From Streptomyces cinnamoneus (GTDB taxonomy: Bacteria; Actinomycetota; Actinomycetes; Streptomycetales; Streptomycetaceae): DNA of 64,000 nt. The notes below the pieces were generated by a model. It was given only the letters and a program-made list of their open reading frames with translations, ran no database searches and was not told the DNA's origin. Each line of letters opens with the position of its first letter. The stretch's first letter is position 1. Of this stretch, positions 16,612-25,470 are shown in pieces. Location of the stretch: the NCBI RefSeq assembly GCF_002939475.1, contig NZ_PKFQ01000001.1, positions 3,655,001-3,719,000 of the forward strand. The letters run 5' to 3'. The position numbers and the translations under genes were made by a program.

Positions 16612-17134
16612 CGCGCACTGCCTCCCCTGCCGTCCCGTGTGCGGTCGCGAGAGTCTATCCGTGCATACGTACGGATGGCTGGTTCGCGTCGGCGTGGCAG
16701 CGCGAGGGCGGTGTGGAGGTACTCACACCCCTCACACCGCTTTTAAGGCCCTAAGGCCCTACGGGCGGGGCCCTTCGCCGCACCGCGCGCCCGGCGCCGG
16801 AGCGGAGGATGGTGGGGGCCCGGCGGATCTGGCAGGAATGCGCCGGGCCTTCGGACGTGGACCTCTCTGCGGGGTCCGGACCGCGCGCATCCCCCCGACC
16901 GCGGTCCGTACTTGGAGCCCGCGTCCTCGTCGGGGGAGGCGGCCCGGCCACCGGCGCCGCCTCCCCCGTCCTGCGCCCGCCGGAGGCCCCGGCTTCGGAC
17001 CGATGCGCGCACGGGTTCGGAGCCGGGGCCTTCCGCGTGTGCGGAACCGCCGGGTCACGGGTGGGCGACGGAGGTGAGACGGACCTTCGGCCGGGGCACC
17101 AGAAAGGCACAGGTGTGCCCGATGAGGGAGGGCG
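16612..17134. other. Gene-free stretch with several inverted repeats
   Basis: No reading frame here has a credible start or composition. It holds GCGGTGTGGAGG with CCTCACACCGC followed by TTTT (16708-16744), a terminator-like hairpin on the plus strand. CGGGGGAGGCGGC with GCCGCCTCCCCCG lies around 16930-16972. AGGCCCCGGCTTCGGA with TTCGGAGCCGGGGCCT lies around 16983-17031. Confidence 0.5.
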
Positions 17135-17509
17135 GTGGGATTCCCCATGGGCGTGTACGAGCTGGCCTTCACCATGCGGCGGCGCGTGGTGGAGGGGGCG
17201 GTCGTCGTCGAACTGCTGGGTGAGATCGACATTTTGGCGGAGCAGGTCCTCGGGCCCCGGCTGGAGGACGTGGCGGGACGGCGCCGGGGTGATCTCGTCG
17301 TCGATCTGAGGGGCGTGACGTTCCTGGACGCCAGCGGGGTGCGGCTGCTGCTCCGGGCGCGCAGGCGCGCGCTGCGGTGCGGGGCGCGGCTGAGGGTGGT
17401 GCGGGGCGGGCCGATGATCTCGAAGGTGATCCGCATCGCCGGCGTGGAGCCGGCGTTCACCTGGCTGGACGCGTTCCCGCCGTCGGCGGTCGGGAGCGTG
17501 CCGGCCTGA
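17135..17509 (+). CDS. STAS-domain anti-sigma factor antagonist
   Basis: A 124-residue SpoIIAA/BldG-like protein. The STAS core reads VVVELLGEIDILAEQVLGPR followed by VVDLRGVTFLDASGVRLLLR. The DASG serine is the expected phosphorylation site used to switch partner anti-sigma kinases. GTG at 17135 and ATG at 17147 (4 codons later) are both possible; GGGAGG sits very close to the first, so the start is uncertain. No anti-sigma kinase gene is adjacent, but the SigN/SigF-type factors 2.4 kb away are plausible ultimate targets. Confidence 0.85.
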   Translation: MGFPMGVYELAFTMRRRVVEGAVVVELLGEIDILAEQVLGPRLEDVAGRRRGDLVVDLRGVTFLDASGVRLLLRARRRALRCGARLRVVRGGPMISKVIRIAGVEPAFTWLDAFPPSAVGSVPA

Positions 17510-17544
17510 GGGGCCGCTCCTGCCGGGCCCGGGGCCGGCGGCGG

Positions 17545-20484
17545 TCAGGCGCCCCGGTCCGCCGGGAACTCCTCCGCCAGGAGCCGCGTCACCTCCCCCG
17601 CCTCCACCGCCCCGCGCCGGTCCAGCACGTCCCGCGCCTCGCGCAGGCAGCCCAGGGCCACCCGGGGCTCGCCGAGGCCCAGCAGCGCCCGGCCCCGTGC
17701 CGCCAGCGCCACGCCCCGGCAGTGGTCGTCGCCCAGCCCGCCCTCGATCGCCAGGGCGCGGTCGGCCGCGGTGAGCGCGTCGCGGTGCCGCAGCTGCTCC
17801 AGGCGGCAGTGCGCCAGCCGGGCCAGGAGCAGGGCCTCCCGGCGCGGGGCGGGCTCCAGGGACAGCGCCTCGCGCAGCCGTTCCACGGCGGTCGCCGACC
17901 GGCCGGCCCGCAGGAAGACGCGGCCCGCCTGGTGGAGCACGTGCGCCAGCGCCGGGCCGTGGCCCGCCCGGCGGGCCCCCTCGGTGGCCTCGCCCGCGGC
18001 GGTCAGCGCCTGGTCGTGGCGGCCGAGGGCGGCGAGGGCGACGGCCGTGTCCGCCCGGGCCTCCAGGGCGTCGGTGACGGCGCCTTCGGCGCGCAGGCGC
18101 TCCTCGGCCGCCACGAGCAGGGGCAGGGCGTCCCCGGCCCGTCCCAGGGCCTCCAGCACGATGCCCAGTTCACGGCCGGCGAGGGTGGCGGCCGGTTCGT
18201 CGCCGGCGGCCTCGGCCAGGCGCAGGGCCGCGCGCAGGTCGCGCTCGGCACGCTCGTAGGTGTCGGGGCCCAGCCGGGGCGCGCCCAGCAGCCACAGGGC
18301 GCGGGCGGCGCTCGCCTCCTCGCCGTGCTGGCGCGCCCTGTCCAGCGCCCGCCCGGCCGGCCCGTCGAGCTCCCCGCGCAGGGCCGTGCCGTCGGTCAGG
18401 CGGGCCCAGACGACGAGCAGGTCGACGGCGGGGCGTACGCAGTCCGGCGTGTCCAGGCGGAGCACCTGACGGAGCGTCGCCACCACGTCGGGATGGGCCC
18501 CGTGCAGCCAGGCGCGGGCCGCGTCGGTGTCGGGGAGGGGGCGCCCGGTGGTGGTCAGACGGTGGTGCAGATGACGCGGTACGGCGCTGTCGGGGCGGAC
18601 GCGGCGCAGCGCGGTGACGGCCGTGGCGAGCTGGTGGTCGAGCAGTCGCAGCAGGGCCGCGTCCCGGACGGGCGGGCTGTCGGTGCGCTCGCTCTGCCGC
18701 CGGCCGAAGTCCCGCAGCAGGTCGTGACGGCCGTACCGGCCCCGGCCGAGCGGCTGGAGGAGTCCCGCGCCGGCGAGCTCACCGAGCAGGGCCGCGGGCC
18801 CGGGGGCGGTATCGGGGCCGCCGAGGAGGGCGGCCGTCGACTCCTCGTCCAGCGCGGACACGTCCGGCAGGGCCAGCAGGCGCAGCGCCCGGGCCGGCGC
18901 CGCGGCGAGGGCGTCGTAGGCCACGCGGAACGCGGCCTCGGCGGGGGCGCCCCCGGCGTGCAGCTCCGTCAGGTGGTCCCGCTCGGCACGGAGCCGGCCC
19001 GCCAGGTCGTCGAGCGTCCAGGAGGTGCGGGCGCCGGGCTGCGTCGCGGCGACGCGCACGGCCAGCGGCAGCCGCCCGCACGCGGCGACGACGGCGCGCG
19101 CCGCCTTCTCGCCCGCACCGGCCCCGGCGTCACCCGCGACCGCCGTCAGCAGCCGGAGCGCCTCCGCCTCCTCCAGCGCCGGCACCTCGACCTCCCGCGC
19201 CCCCGGCAGGCCGCCCACGCCCTCCCGGCCGGTGACGAGGACGGCGCAGCCCGGTGCGCCCGGCAGCAGGGGCAGGACCTGTTCCGCGTCGCGCGCGTCG
19301 TCCAGGACCAGCAGGGCCCGCCGGTCGGCGAGGAGCGCGCGGCAGCGGGCCGCCCGGCGCCCGTCCCCCTCCGGCAGCGCGCCGTCGGTGACGCCCAGCG
19401 CGCGCAGCAGCAGGGCGAGGGCGGCGCCGGTGCCGAGGGGCTCCGCGTCGGTGCCCCGCAGGCCCAGGAAGAACAGCCCGCCGGGGAACGCGGCCCGCAC
19501 GGCGCGGGCCGCGTGCACGGCCAGGGCGGTCTTGCCCGCTCCGGCGGCTCCCGTCAGCACGACGACCGGCGTGCCGCCGCCCGCCGTCAGGGCCTCGCCC
19601 ACCCGGGCGGCGAGCGCCTCCCGGCCGGTGAAGCGGAGGGTCTGCGCCGGCAGCAGGTCCGGCCCGGCCGGCGACGGGCCCACGGCGGTCGCCGGTGGCA
19701 CGGGCGGCCCGCCCGGGCCGCCGGCCAGGACCTGCTCGTGCGCCCGGGTGAGCTCCGGGCCGGGCACGGCGCCGGTCTCCTCGGCGAGCCGCTGCCGGAC
19801 CGCGGCGAACACGGCGAGCGCCTCGGCCGGCCGCCCCGCGCTCCGCAGGGCGAGCATGAGGACGGCGTGGGCGCGTTCGCGCAACGGGTGGAGGGCGGCC
19901 AGGGACCGCAGTCCGGCCACGGCGTCGGCGGTCCGGCCCAGGGCCAGGGCGCACTCGAAGAGGTCCTCGCGCGCGGTGACGCCCAGTTCGGTGAGCCGCT
20001 CCCGCTCGCGCTCGGCGTACGGGCCGGGCAGGGCGGCGAGCGGGGTGCCGCCCCACAGGGCGAGGCCGGCGCCCAGCCGCTCGTACGCCCCCGCGACGTC
20101 GCCGGCGCTCCGGGCCGAGGCGGCGGCCGCCAGGTGCTCCTCGAACACGGTGGCGTCCAGAGCGGCGGCCGGCGTCCGCAGGGCGTACCCGTCGGCTGTG
20201 TCCGTCAGCACGGAGGCCCGACGGTCGGCGTCCGGTTCGAGCACGGCGCGCAGCCGGGAGACGTAGGACCGCAGGGTGGCCGTCGCGTGGGCGGGCGGGG
20301 CGGCGCCCCACAGCGCGTCGACGAGATCGTGCGCGGTGACGGGCCGGCCGCGTCGCAGCAGCAGCACCGCCAGGGCTGCCCGCTGCTGCGGCGGGCCCAG
20401 CGCCAGGGGTCTGCCGTCCCGCTCGCCCCGCACGGGCCCGAGCACGTGGAACCGCAGACGCTGGTCTACCTCGTCACCGGGCAC
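17545..20484 (-). CDS. SARP/AfsR-like regulator (OmpR-type DNA binding, BTAD, NB-ARC, TPR)
   Basis: A 979-residue regulator. Domains in order: winged-helix DNA-binding domain (~10-95, RFHVLGPVRGERDGRPLALG; LRSYVSRLRAVLEP), bacterial transcriptional activation domain (~100-250), NB-ARC ATPase (~300-570; P-loop GAAGAGKTALA near 313, ALLVLDDARDAEQVLPLLPG), winged helix, then TPR repeats (~760-960). GTG at 20484 was chosen because GAGGAG lies 7 nt upstream and the DNA-binding domain begins right after it. AfsR-type proteins integrate signals to activate secondary metabolism. No biosynthetic cluster adjoins, so it may be a pleiotropic regulator. Confidence 0.9.
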   Translation of the reverse strand: MPGDEVDQRLRFHVLGPVRGERDGRPLALGPPQQRAALAVLLLRRGRPVTAHDLVDALWGAAPPAHATATLRSYVSRLRAVLEPDADRRASVLTDTADGYALRTPAAALDATVFEEHLAAAASARSAGDVAGAYERLGAGLALWGGTPLAALPGPYAERERERLTELGVTAREDLFECALALGRTADAVAGLRSLAALHPLRERAHAVLMLALRSAGRPAEALAVFAAVRQRLAEETGAVPGPELTRAHEQVLAGGPGGPPVPPATAVGPSPAGPDLLPAQTLRFTGREALAARVGEALTAGGGTPVVVLTGAAGAGKTALAVHAARAVRAAFPGGLFFLGLRGTDAEPLGTGAALALLLRALGVTDGALPEGDGRRAARCRALLADRRALLVLDDARDAEQVLPLLPGAPGCAVLVTGREGVGGLPGAREVEVPALEEAEALRLLTAVAGDAGAGAGEKAARAVVAACGRLPLAVRVAATQPGARTSWTLDDLAGRLRAERDHLTELHAGGAPAEAAFRVAYDALAAAPARALRLLALPDVSALDEESTAALLGGPDTAPGPAALLGELAGAGLLQPLGRGRYGRHDLLRDFGRRQSERTDSPPVRDAALLRLLDHQLATAVTALRRVRPDSAVPRHLHHRLTTTGRPLPDTDAARAWLHGAHPDVVATLRQVLRLDTPDCVRPAVDLLVVWARLTDGTALRGELDGPAGRALDRARQHGEEASAARALWLLGAPRLGPDTYERAERDLRAALRLAEAAGDEPAATLAGRELGIVLEALGRAGDALPLLVAAEERLRAEGAVTDALEARADTAVALAALGRHDQALTAAGEATEGARRAGHGPALAHVLHQAGRVFLRAGRSATAVERLREALSLEPAPRREALLLARLAHCRLEQLRHRDALTAADRALAIEGGLGDDHCRGVALAARGRALLGLGEPRVALGCLREARDVLDRRGAVEAGEVTRLLAEEFPADRGA

Positions 20485-20668
20485 GGGGGTGCTCCTCGCT
20501 GCGGGCCGGACGGTCTGAGGGGGGTGCGGGCGCGATGCGGGCGGTTCACTCGAATTGCACGATATGGGCGGGTACTTGTCCACCGGAGGCGGGGGAGCGG
20601 GGGACGGCCGTCGGTGGCGGGCGCGCGCCGGGGCCCCCGCGGGGGCCGCACCGGGGGCGCCGGGCAAA

Positions 20669-20709
20669 CGAAAACCGCCCCGGTCCGCGAGGCGGATCGA
20701 GGCGGTTTC
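20669..20709 (-). terminator. Terminator of tRNA-Ser(CGA)
   Basis: AAAACCGCC and GGCGGTTT arms enclose a secondary GTCCGCGAGGCGGAT-like hairpin. It lies just beyond the tRNA 3' end on the minus strand. Confidence 0.6.
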
Positions 20710-20716
20710 CCTGAAG

Positions 20717-20803
20717 CGGTAGCGGTGGGATTTGAACCCACGGAGGAGTTGCCCCCTCACACGCTTTCGAGGCGTGCTCCTTCGGCCGCTCGGACACGCT
20801 ACC
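20717..20803 (-). tRNA. tRNA-Ser(CGA)
   Basis: An 87-nt class II tRNA read on the minus strand. Acceptor GGTAGCG/CGCTACC; anticodon loop CTCGAAA in stem CACGC/GCGTG gives CGA; a long variable arm (GAGGGGGCAACTCCTC) and T-arm TGGGTTCAAATCCCA follow. Confidence 0.95.
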
Positions 20804-20872
20804 GAGAGGAAGCTTAGCGGACGGTGGGCCGTGTTCCGAAATCGGTTCCGGGCGGAATGGGTGTGACGATGC

Positions 20873-21361
20873 TCAACGGGCGCGGAAGAAGCGCGTGAGG
20901 AGCCCGGCGCACTCGTCCGCGAGGACGCCCTCGATCACCTCGGGGCGGTGGTTGAGGCGGCGGTCGCGCACGACGTCCCAGAGGGACCCGGCCGCGCCCG
21001 CCTTCTCGTCGGCGGCGCCGTAGACGACCCGGTCCAGGCGGGAGAGGACGATCGCGCCCGCGCACATCGTGCACGGCTCCAGGGTGACGACCAGCGTGCA
21101 GCCCGTGAGGCGCCACTCGTCGACGGCCCGTGCGGCCTCGCGGATGGCGAGCACCTCCGCGTGGCCGGTGGGGTCGCCGGTGGCCTCGCGCTCGTTGCGG
21201 CCGCGCCCGATCACGGAGCCGTCCGGAGCCAGCACGACGGCTCCCACCGGCACGTCGCCGGTGCCGGGGGCCCGTTCGGCCTCCTCCAGGGCGGCCCGCA
21301 TGGCGGGCCGCCACGGATCCCGTACGGGGTCGTGGGGCTGGGTGTGGACGGCTCCGTTCAT
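20873..21361 (-). CDS. tadA: tRNA-specific adenosine deaminase
   Basis: A 162-residue CMP/dCMP-deaminase-fold enzyme that converts A34 to inosine in tRNA-Arg(ACG), such as the one at 1837-1909. The zinc site is complete: HAE in PTGHAEVLAIREA and PCTMC in TLEPCTMCAGAIVLSRLDRV. The C-terminal part (GVLADECAGLLTRFFRAR) is typical. ATG at 21361. The small gene upstream (21405-21944), a conserved companion of tadA in actinomycetes, is 43 bp away on the same strand. Confidence 0.93.
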   Translation of the reverse strand: MNGAVHTQPHDPVRDPWRPAMRAALEEAERAPGTGDVPVGAVVLAPDGSVIGRGRNEREATGDPTGHAEVLAIREAARAVDEWRLTGCTLVVTLEPCTMCAGAIVLSRLDRVVYGAADEKAGAAGSLWDVVRDRRLNHRPEVIEGVLADECAGLLTRFFRAR

Positions 21362-21404
21362 GGCACCAGTGTGGGCGAGCCCCGCGGAGCGGGCGGCACG
21401 GGTG

Positions 21405-21944
21405 TCAGCGGACGGCCTCCAGCACCTCGCGGCAGCCGAGCGCGTCGGTGATCGTGCCGAGCGCGTCCCCGTCGAGGGCCCGGAGCTCCTTCCCGCTCAC
21501 CCCGAGGTCCGACAGCAGCTCCCCGTCGCCCAGCGGTCCGGAGGGCGCGCGCTCGGCGGCGTCGCCGTCGCCCTCGTCCTCCTCCGGCTCGCCGTCCTCC
21601 GTGCCGTCGAGGTCCAGGCTGTCCAGCTCGTCGTCGGCGTCCTCCTCGCGGCCGATCAGCTCGTCGACGAGCATCGCGCCGTACGAGCTGCGGTTCGCGG
21701 CGACGGCGTCCGAGACGTAGACGCGGGGATCGTCCTCGCCGTCCACCCGGACGATGGCGAACCAGCTGTCCTCCTGCTCGATGAGGGCCAGGACCGTGTC
21801 GTCGTCCACCGAGTTCTCCCGGGCGAGGTCGACGAGATCGGCCAGGGTTTCGACGTTGTCGAGTTCTGTGTCGCTCGCTTCCCACCCGTCGTCGGTGCGC
21901 GCGAGCAATGCGGCGAAGTACACCGTGACTCTCCCACTGGTCAT
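21405..21944 (-). CDS. Conserved tadA-associated protein
   Basis: A 179-residue acidic protein. The N-terminal ~95 residues are a compact domain (VTVYFAALLARTDDGWEASD; FAIVRVDGEDDPRVYVSDA). Next is a strongly acidic low-complexity middle (EEDADDELDSLDL, GEPEEDEGDGD) and a C-terminal helical segment (LLSDLGVSGKELRALDGD). It is commonly annotated as a tRNA adenosine deaminase-associated protein because of this conserved neighbourhood; the biochemical role is not established. ATG at 21944 overlaps a GGTGC-rich leader with no strong ribosome site. Confidence 0.8.
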   Translation of the reverse strand: MTSGRVTVYFAALLARTDDGWEASDTELDNVETLADLVDLARENSVDDDTVLALIEQEDSWFAIVRVDGEDDPRVYVSDAVAANRSSYGAMLVDELIGREEDADDELDSLDLDGTEDGEPEEDEGDGDAAERAPSGPLGDGELLSDLGVSGKELRALDGDALGTITDALGCREVLEAVR

Positions 21945-22148
21945 AGGCGGTGCCGGGTCGGACGGGGACCACCCCGCCCACTCGGAATCGTGGCAGAAAC
22001 ATGGGCGTTGCGAGAGGTCTTCCGCGCTGCGTCGTGCAGCAGTCCGAAGAGATGTCCCTCACGCGAGGCCCGTGCGGGGCCCGTACGGGCGCGGCGGGGG
22101 CGGCGCGGCGGGGGGCCGTCCCCGCCCCCGGGGCGCGGCCCGTCCGGC

Positions 22149-22493
22149 CTACCAGCGGAAGGTTCGCATCCGCATCTGCTGGCGCATCCGGGCCGCCCGG
22201 GCCCGGCGCGGCTGCACCCTGTCCCGCAGCTCCTTCGCCTCGTTCAGCTCGCGGAGGAACTGGGCGCGTCGCCGTCTGCGGTCCTCGGAGCTCTCCGAGC
22301 CGTCCTCCGGTTTCTCCATCCGCTCCGGCCTCGCGGGTTTCCCCCGGGCGGCCGGGCCTTCGGGCTCGCGCGGCGCCCGGGCCTTCTTCAGGAGCCTCTC
22401 CGGGAGCTGCTCCTGCCGCTTCTCCTGGGACTTCGTGGTCGTGCGGGGCGTGCGGGCCGCCGGTCCCGTCCCCCGCCTGTCATGGCCAGCCAT
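22149..22493 (-). CDS. Basic hypothetical protein
   Basis: A 114-residue, highly charged protein. It is Arg/Lys-rich with Glu clusters (SQEKRQEQLPERLLKKARAP; EDRRRRRAQFLRELNEAKEL) and ends in an Arg/Met-rich tail (ARMRQQMRMRTFRW). It is likely helical, possibly nucleic-acid binding, with no recognised domain. ATG at 22493 was chosen because GAGGTGG is 8 nt upstream; a GTG at 22553 after GGGGGAAA is an alternative. It is divergent from upp. Confidence 0.6.
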   Translation of the reverse strand: MAGHDRRGTGPAARTPRTTTKSQEKRQEQLPERLLKKARAPREPEGPAARGKPARPERMEKPEDGSESSEDRRRRRAQFLRELNEAKELRDRVQPRRARAARMRQQMRMRTFRW

Positions 22494-22684
22494 GGGCAGC
22501 ACCACCTCGTGCCGAGGTCCTCGCCCGGCGACAGGCCGGGCGTACGTGCCCACTTTCCCCCTAAGTGGTGGTTTGATGCCAGGGCGGCGACAGACCCTCC
22601 TCGGGACGCCGAAGAGGTACCGGTGAGCCCCCCGCCGACGTACGGGCGGGCGCCCGGGCCTTGAAGCTCGGTTAATGTCGACGT

Positions 22685-23320
22685 ATGCGGATCCACGTCG
22701 TCGACCACCCGCTGGTGGCGCACAAACTCACCACTCTGCGCGACAAGCGCACCGACACCCCCACCTTCCGGCGCCTCGCCGACGAGCTGGTGACCCTGCT
22801 CGCCTACGAGGCCACGCGCGACGTGCGCACCGAGCAGGTCAGCATCGAGTCCCCGGTCACCGCGACCACGGGCGTCCGGCTCTCCCACCCGCGTCCGCTG
22901 GTGGTGCCGATCCTCCGCGCCGGCCTGGGCATGCTCGACGGCATGGTCCGGCTGCTGCCCACGGCCGAGGTCGGCTTCCTGGGGATGATCCGCAACGAGG
23001 AGACCCTGAAGGCCGAGACCTACGCCACCCGCATGCCCGAGGATCTCTCGGGCCGCCAGGTGTACGTCCTGGACCCGATGCTCGCCACCGGCGGCACCCT
23101 CGTCGCGGCGATCAACGAGCTGATCAGCCGCGGCGCCGACGATGTCACCGCGATCTGCCTGCTGGCCGCCCCCGAGGGCGTCGAGGTCATGGAGCGCGAG
23201 CTCAAGGGCGCCCCGGTCACCGTCGTCACGGCCTCCGTCGACGAGCGCCTCAACGAGCACGGCTACATCGTGCCGGGCCTCGGCGACGCCGGCGACCGCA
23301 TGTACGGGAGCGCGGGCTAG
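22685..23320 (+). CDS. upp: Uracil phosphoribosyltransferase
   Basis: A 211-residue salvage enzyme making UMP from uracil and PRPP. The PRPP-binding loop is [20 protein letters not shown], and the uracil-binding C-terminus is [18 protein letters not shown]. The conserved [10 protein letters not shown] is present ([18 protein letters not shown]). Length is normal. ATG at 22685 has no obvious ribosome site, so a very short leader is possible. A strong terminator follows the stop codon immediately. Confidence 0.97.
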   Translation: MRIHVVDHPLVAHKLTTLRDKRTDTPTFRRLADELVTLLAYEATRDVRTEQVSIESPVTATTGVRLSHPRPLVVPILRAGLGMLDGMVRLLPTAEVGFLGMIRNEETLKAETYATRMPEDLSGRQVYVLDPMLATGGTLVAAINELISRGADDVTAICLLAAPEGVEVMERELKGAPVTVVTASVDERLNEHGYIVPGLGDAGDRMYGSAG

Positions 23321-23362
23321 GGGGTGTCCGATGGGTCAGCACGGGCCCATCGGACACCCCCT
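23319..23362 (+). terminator. Terminator of upp
   Basis: GGGGTGTCCGATGGG pairs perfectly with CCCATCGGACACCCC across a 10-nt loop and begins at the upp stop codon. Confidence 0.8.
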
Positions 23363-23443
23363 AAGCCCGACGAGCGCGGGAACCGGAGGGGACGGCCGTG
23401 GCGGCCCGTCCCCTTCCCCGTTCCCGCTCGGCGCACCCGGTGC

Positions 23444-24166
23444 TCAGCACCTGCTCCCCTTCGCCCCGTCCGCCCGGCCCTGGCCCGGCGAGTCCTTCGG
23501 GGCTCCCGACGAGGGCGCCGGGGCGGAGGCGGACGGCGACTGGTGCGACTGGTCCTCCAGCGCCGTCAGCAGCCGGTCCGCGTCCTCCTTGGGCGTCAGC
23601 GTCTTGTACCCGTCGCCGAGGACGAGGTCGACGTCCTGCCCCTCGCGCTGGTCGCTCTTGGCCTCCGTGCCGGTCAGCTGCGTGCCCAGCACCTTCAGCG
23701 CCCCGTCGAGCGCCTCCCGCGAACCGAGCAGCACGCCCGTGCCGGTGACCTTCTTGTCGTAGTCGGACTGGGCGTTGCCCACCTTGCCGATCTTGAATCC
23801 GCGCCGTTCCAGCTCGTCCGCCGTGATCTTGGCGAGGCCGCCGCGGGGGGTGGCGTTGTAGACGTTGACGGTGATGTCACCGGGCTTCGGCAGCTCCTTG
23901 GGCGCCTTGCGCCCGGCCGCCTGCGCCCCGCCGTTCTTGCAGTCGGTGCTCTTCTTCGCGGGCGCCGCTGCCTCGGTCCCGCCGCCACCGCCGGAGAAGA
24001 CGTCGACGAGCTGGAGCGTCCCCCATCCGGCCAGCCCGAGCACGGCGGCCGTGGCCACCGAGGCGAGCACGATCCTGCGGCGGTTCCGAGGGCGGCGCAT
24101 GTGCGGGAAGCGATGGCCCGTGATGCGGTACTTACCACCCATGCCGGGAGGGGTGAGCATGCTCAT
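23444..24166 (-). CDS. LytR C-terminal-domain membrane protein
   Basis: A 240-residue protein. The N-terminus is cytoplasmic and basic (KYRITGHRFPHMRRPRNRRR), then comes one transmembrane helix (IVLASVATAAVLGLAGWGTL). The extracytoplasmic LytR_C domain (~90-210) contains DITVNVYNATPRGGLAKITA, GFKIGKVGNAQSDYDKKVTG and VDLVLGDGYKTLTP. LytR_C domains occur alone or on LCP cell-wall ligases; this one stands alone, so the role is unknown but envelope-related. The start ATG at 24166 gives the usual N-terminus; a second Met is 2 codons later. A Ser/Pro/Ala tail ends the protein. Confidence 0.82.
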   Translation of the reverse strand: MSMLTPPGMGGKYRITGHRFPHMRRPRNRRRIVLASVATAAVLGLAGWGTLQLVDVFSGGGGGTEAAAPAKKSTDCKNGGAQAAGRKAPKELPKPGDITVNVYNATPRGGLAKITADELERRGFKIGKVGNAQSDYDKKVTGTGVLLGSREALDGALKVLGTQLTGTEAKSDQREGQDVDLVLGDGYKTLTPKEDADRLLTALEDQSHQSPSASAPAPSSGAPKDSPGQGRADGAKGSRC

Positions 24167-24334
24167 GGGCGCAGCGTAGTGCTGGGCACAGCCGCTGCCT
24201 ACTAGATGATCAACGGGTTGCGCACACGCCAACCCAAAAGGGCCAATTGCCGTCCACGACAGGCGTTCGGATGGGGGCGTGAAGGGCTCCGCCCGCGCCT
24301 TCGGGGCAACCCCGTGCGCCCGGGCCGGGGCCGG

Positions 24335-24631
24335 TCAGTCGAGTTCGAGCACGCGCGCGTGAAGCACCTGGCGCTGCTGCAACGCGGCGCGCACCGCGCG
24401 GTGCAGACCGTCCTCCAGATAGAGGTCGCCCCGCCACTTCACGACGTGGGCGAACAGGTCGCCGTAGAACGTCGAGTCCTCGGCGAGCAGGGTCTCCAGG
24501 TCGAGCTGCTGCTTGGTGGTCACCAACTGGTCAAGACGTACCGGGCGCGGGGCGACGTCCGCCCACTGGCGGGTGCTTTCCCGGCCGTGGTCGGGGTACG
24601 GCCGCCCATTTCCGATGCGCTTGAAGATCAC
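24335..24631 (-). CDS. Small conserved actinobacterial protein, ParB/sulfiredoxin-like
   Basis: A 98-residue protein. The sequence (RLDQLVTTKQQLDLETLLAE; HVVKWRGDLYLEDGLHRAVR; ALQQRQVLHARVLELD) resembles the ParB/sulfiredoxin fold, where the G-x-H-R segment (DGLHRAVRA) binds nucleotide. Homologues are sometimes labelled VapB-type antitoxins, but no toxin gene is adjacent, so that label is doubtful. ATG at 24631. Confidence 0.7.
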   Translation of the reverse strand: MIFKRIGNGRPYPDHGRESTRQWADVAPRPVRLDQLVTTKQQLDLETLLAEDSTFYGDLFAHVVKWRGDLYLEDGLHRAVRAALQQRQVLHARVLELD

Positions 24632-25188
24632 ACGGAAAGCCTACCGGGCGAGCGGCTCCGAGCGCAGCCATGGCGCGGGAGTGCGAAGGTGACAATCAGC
24701 CGCATACCGGGAGTGATGGATGGGACCTATGAGCGACGGAACTTCTTTCCCCCGCCCCGGCCCCGCCCTTCCGGTCCCCGCCGCCGGCAGCGCGGCGGGG
24801 TGACGCGTTCACGGGCCCGCCCTCGGCCTCGGCGCCCTGCTCCGGGACGGCGTCTGCCGTCCGGACGCTCCCGGCGCCGGCCGGAGCGGTGCGGGCGCCG
24901 GAGCCGTACGGACGTTACGCACAGGCTGTGGATGCGGTCGGCGTACGAGGAGCTCACCACGACGGCCCCACCCCGGCCGGCCCCCGAGCCGCCGGCCGGG
25001 ACGGCGGCGCGACGGGAGGAGCCGCGACGGGAGCCGCGTGAGGCGGAGCCCTCGCCCGTCGGCCAGGTGGTCCAGCGGCACGTTCACGGCCCTGGCCCGC
25101 TCGGGCGGCACCCGGATCGGCCGGGAGATCTGCCGCTCGCTCTTCGGCGCGACGCGCCGCAGGCGCTGAGGGCCCGCCGCCGGGCGCG
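24632..25188. other. Intergenic stretch with no supported gene
   Basis: About 560 bp of very high GC. Open frames exist on both strands but have Arg/Pro-rich shadow composition and no good ribosome site. One minus-strand segment (RRVAPKSERQISRPIRVPPE) looks a little more protein-like and could be a decayed remnant. No RNA gene or repeat was recognised. Confidence 0.4.
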
Positions 25189-25395
25189 CTACTCGGCGAT
25201 CTCCGTCCGCTCCCACCACTCGTAGACGGGCAGCCTGCCCTCCTCGGTCTCCTGGTGGCGCGGAGTGGACTTGAAGTGCTCGTACCCGCCGCGGTACGGC
25301 ACCTTCAACTCGACGCCGGGGGGCAGGATCGGGACGATCCGCTCGGGAAGCTCGTCCGGACCACCTTCGAGAAAGGCCTTGGCAGCTCTGGTCAT
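25189..25395 (-). CDS. DUF5988-type small protein
   Basis: A 68-residue protein with the pattern LEGGPDELPERIVPILPP, YRGGYEHFKST and LPVYEWWERTEIAE, matching the short DUF5988 proteins of actinomycetes, which are often beside regulators or biosynthetic genes. The function is unknown. ATG at 25395. Confidence 0.72.
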   Translation of the reverse strand: MTRAAKAFLEGGPDELPERIVPILPPGVELKVPYRGGYEHFKSTPRHQETEEGRLPVYEWWERTEIAE

Positions 25396-25470
25396 GGGCC
25401 CAGTCTTCCGGCCGCCGCCAGCGGTCGCGCGGCGACGCGCCGCGTGGCGGCGTGATGCCCGGGCGGCGCG

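Noticed and set aside
24335-24631. Toxin-antitoxin (VapB) gene
   Set aside because: No PIN-domain toxin gene is adjacent and the sequence fits a ParB/sulfiredoxin-like fold better.
24809-25219. 136-codon minus-strand frame
   Set aside because: It overlaps the end of the DUF5988-type gene, lacks a ribosome site and is mostly Arg/Pro; at best a remnant.
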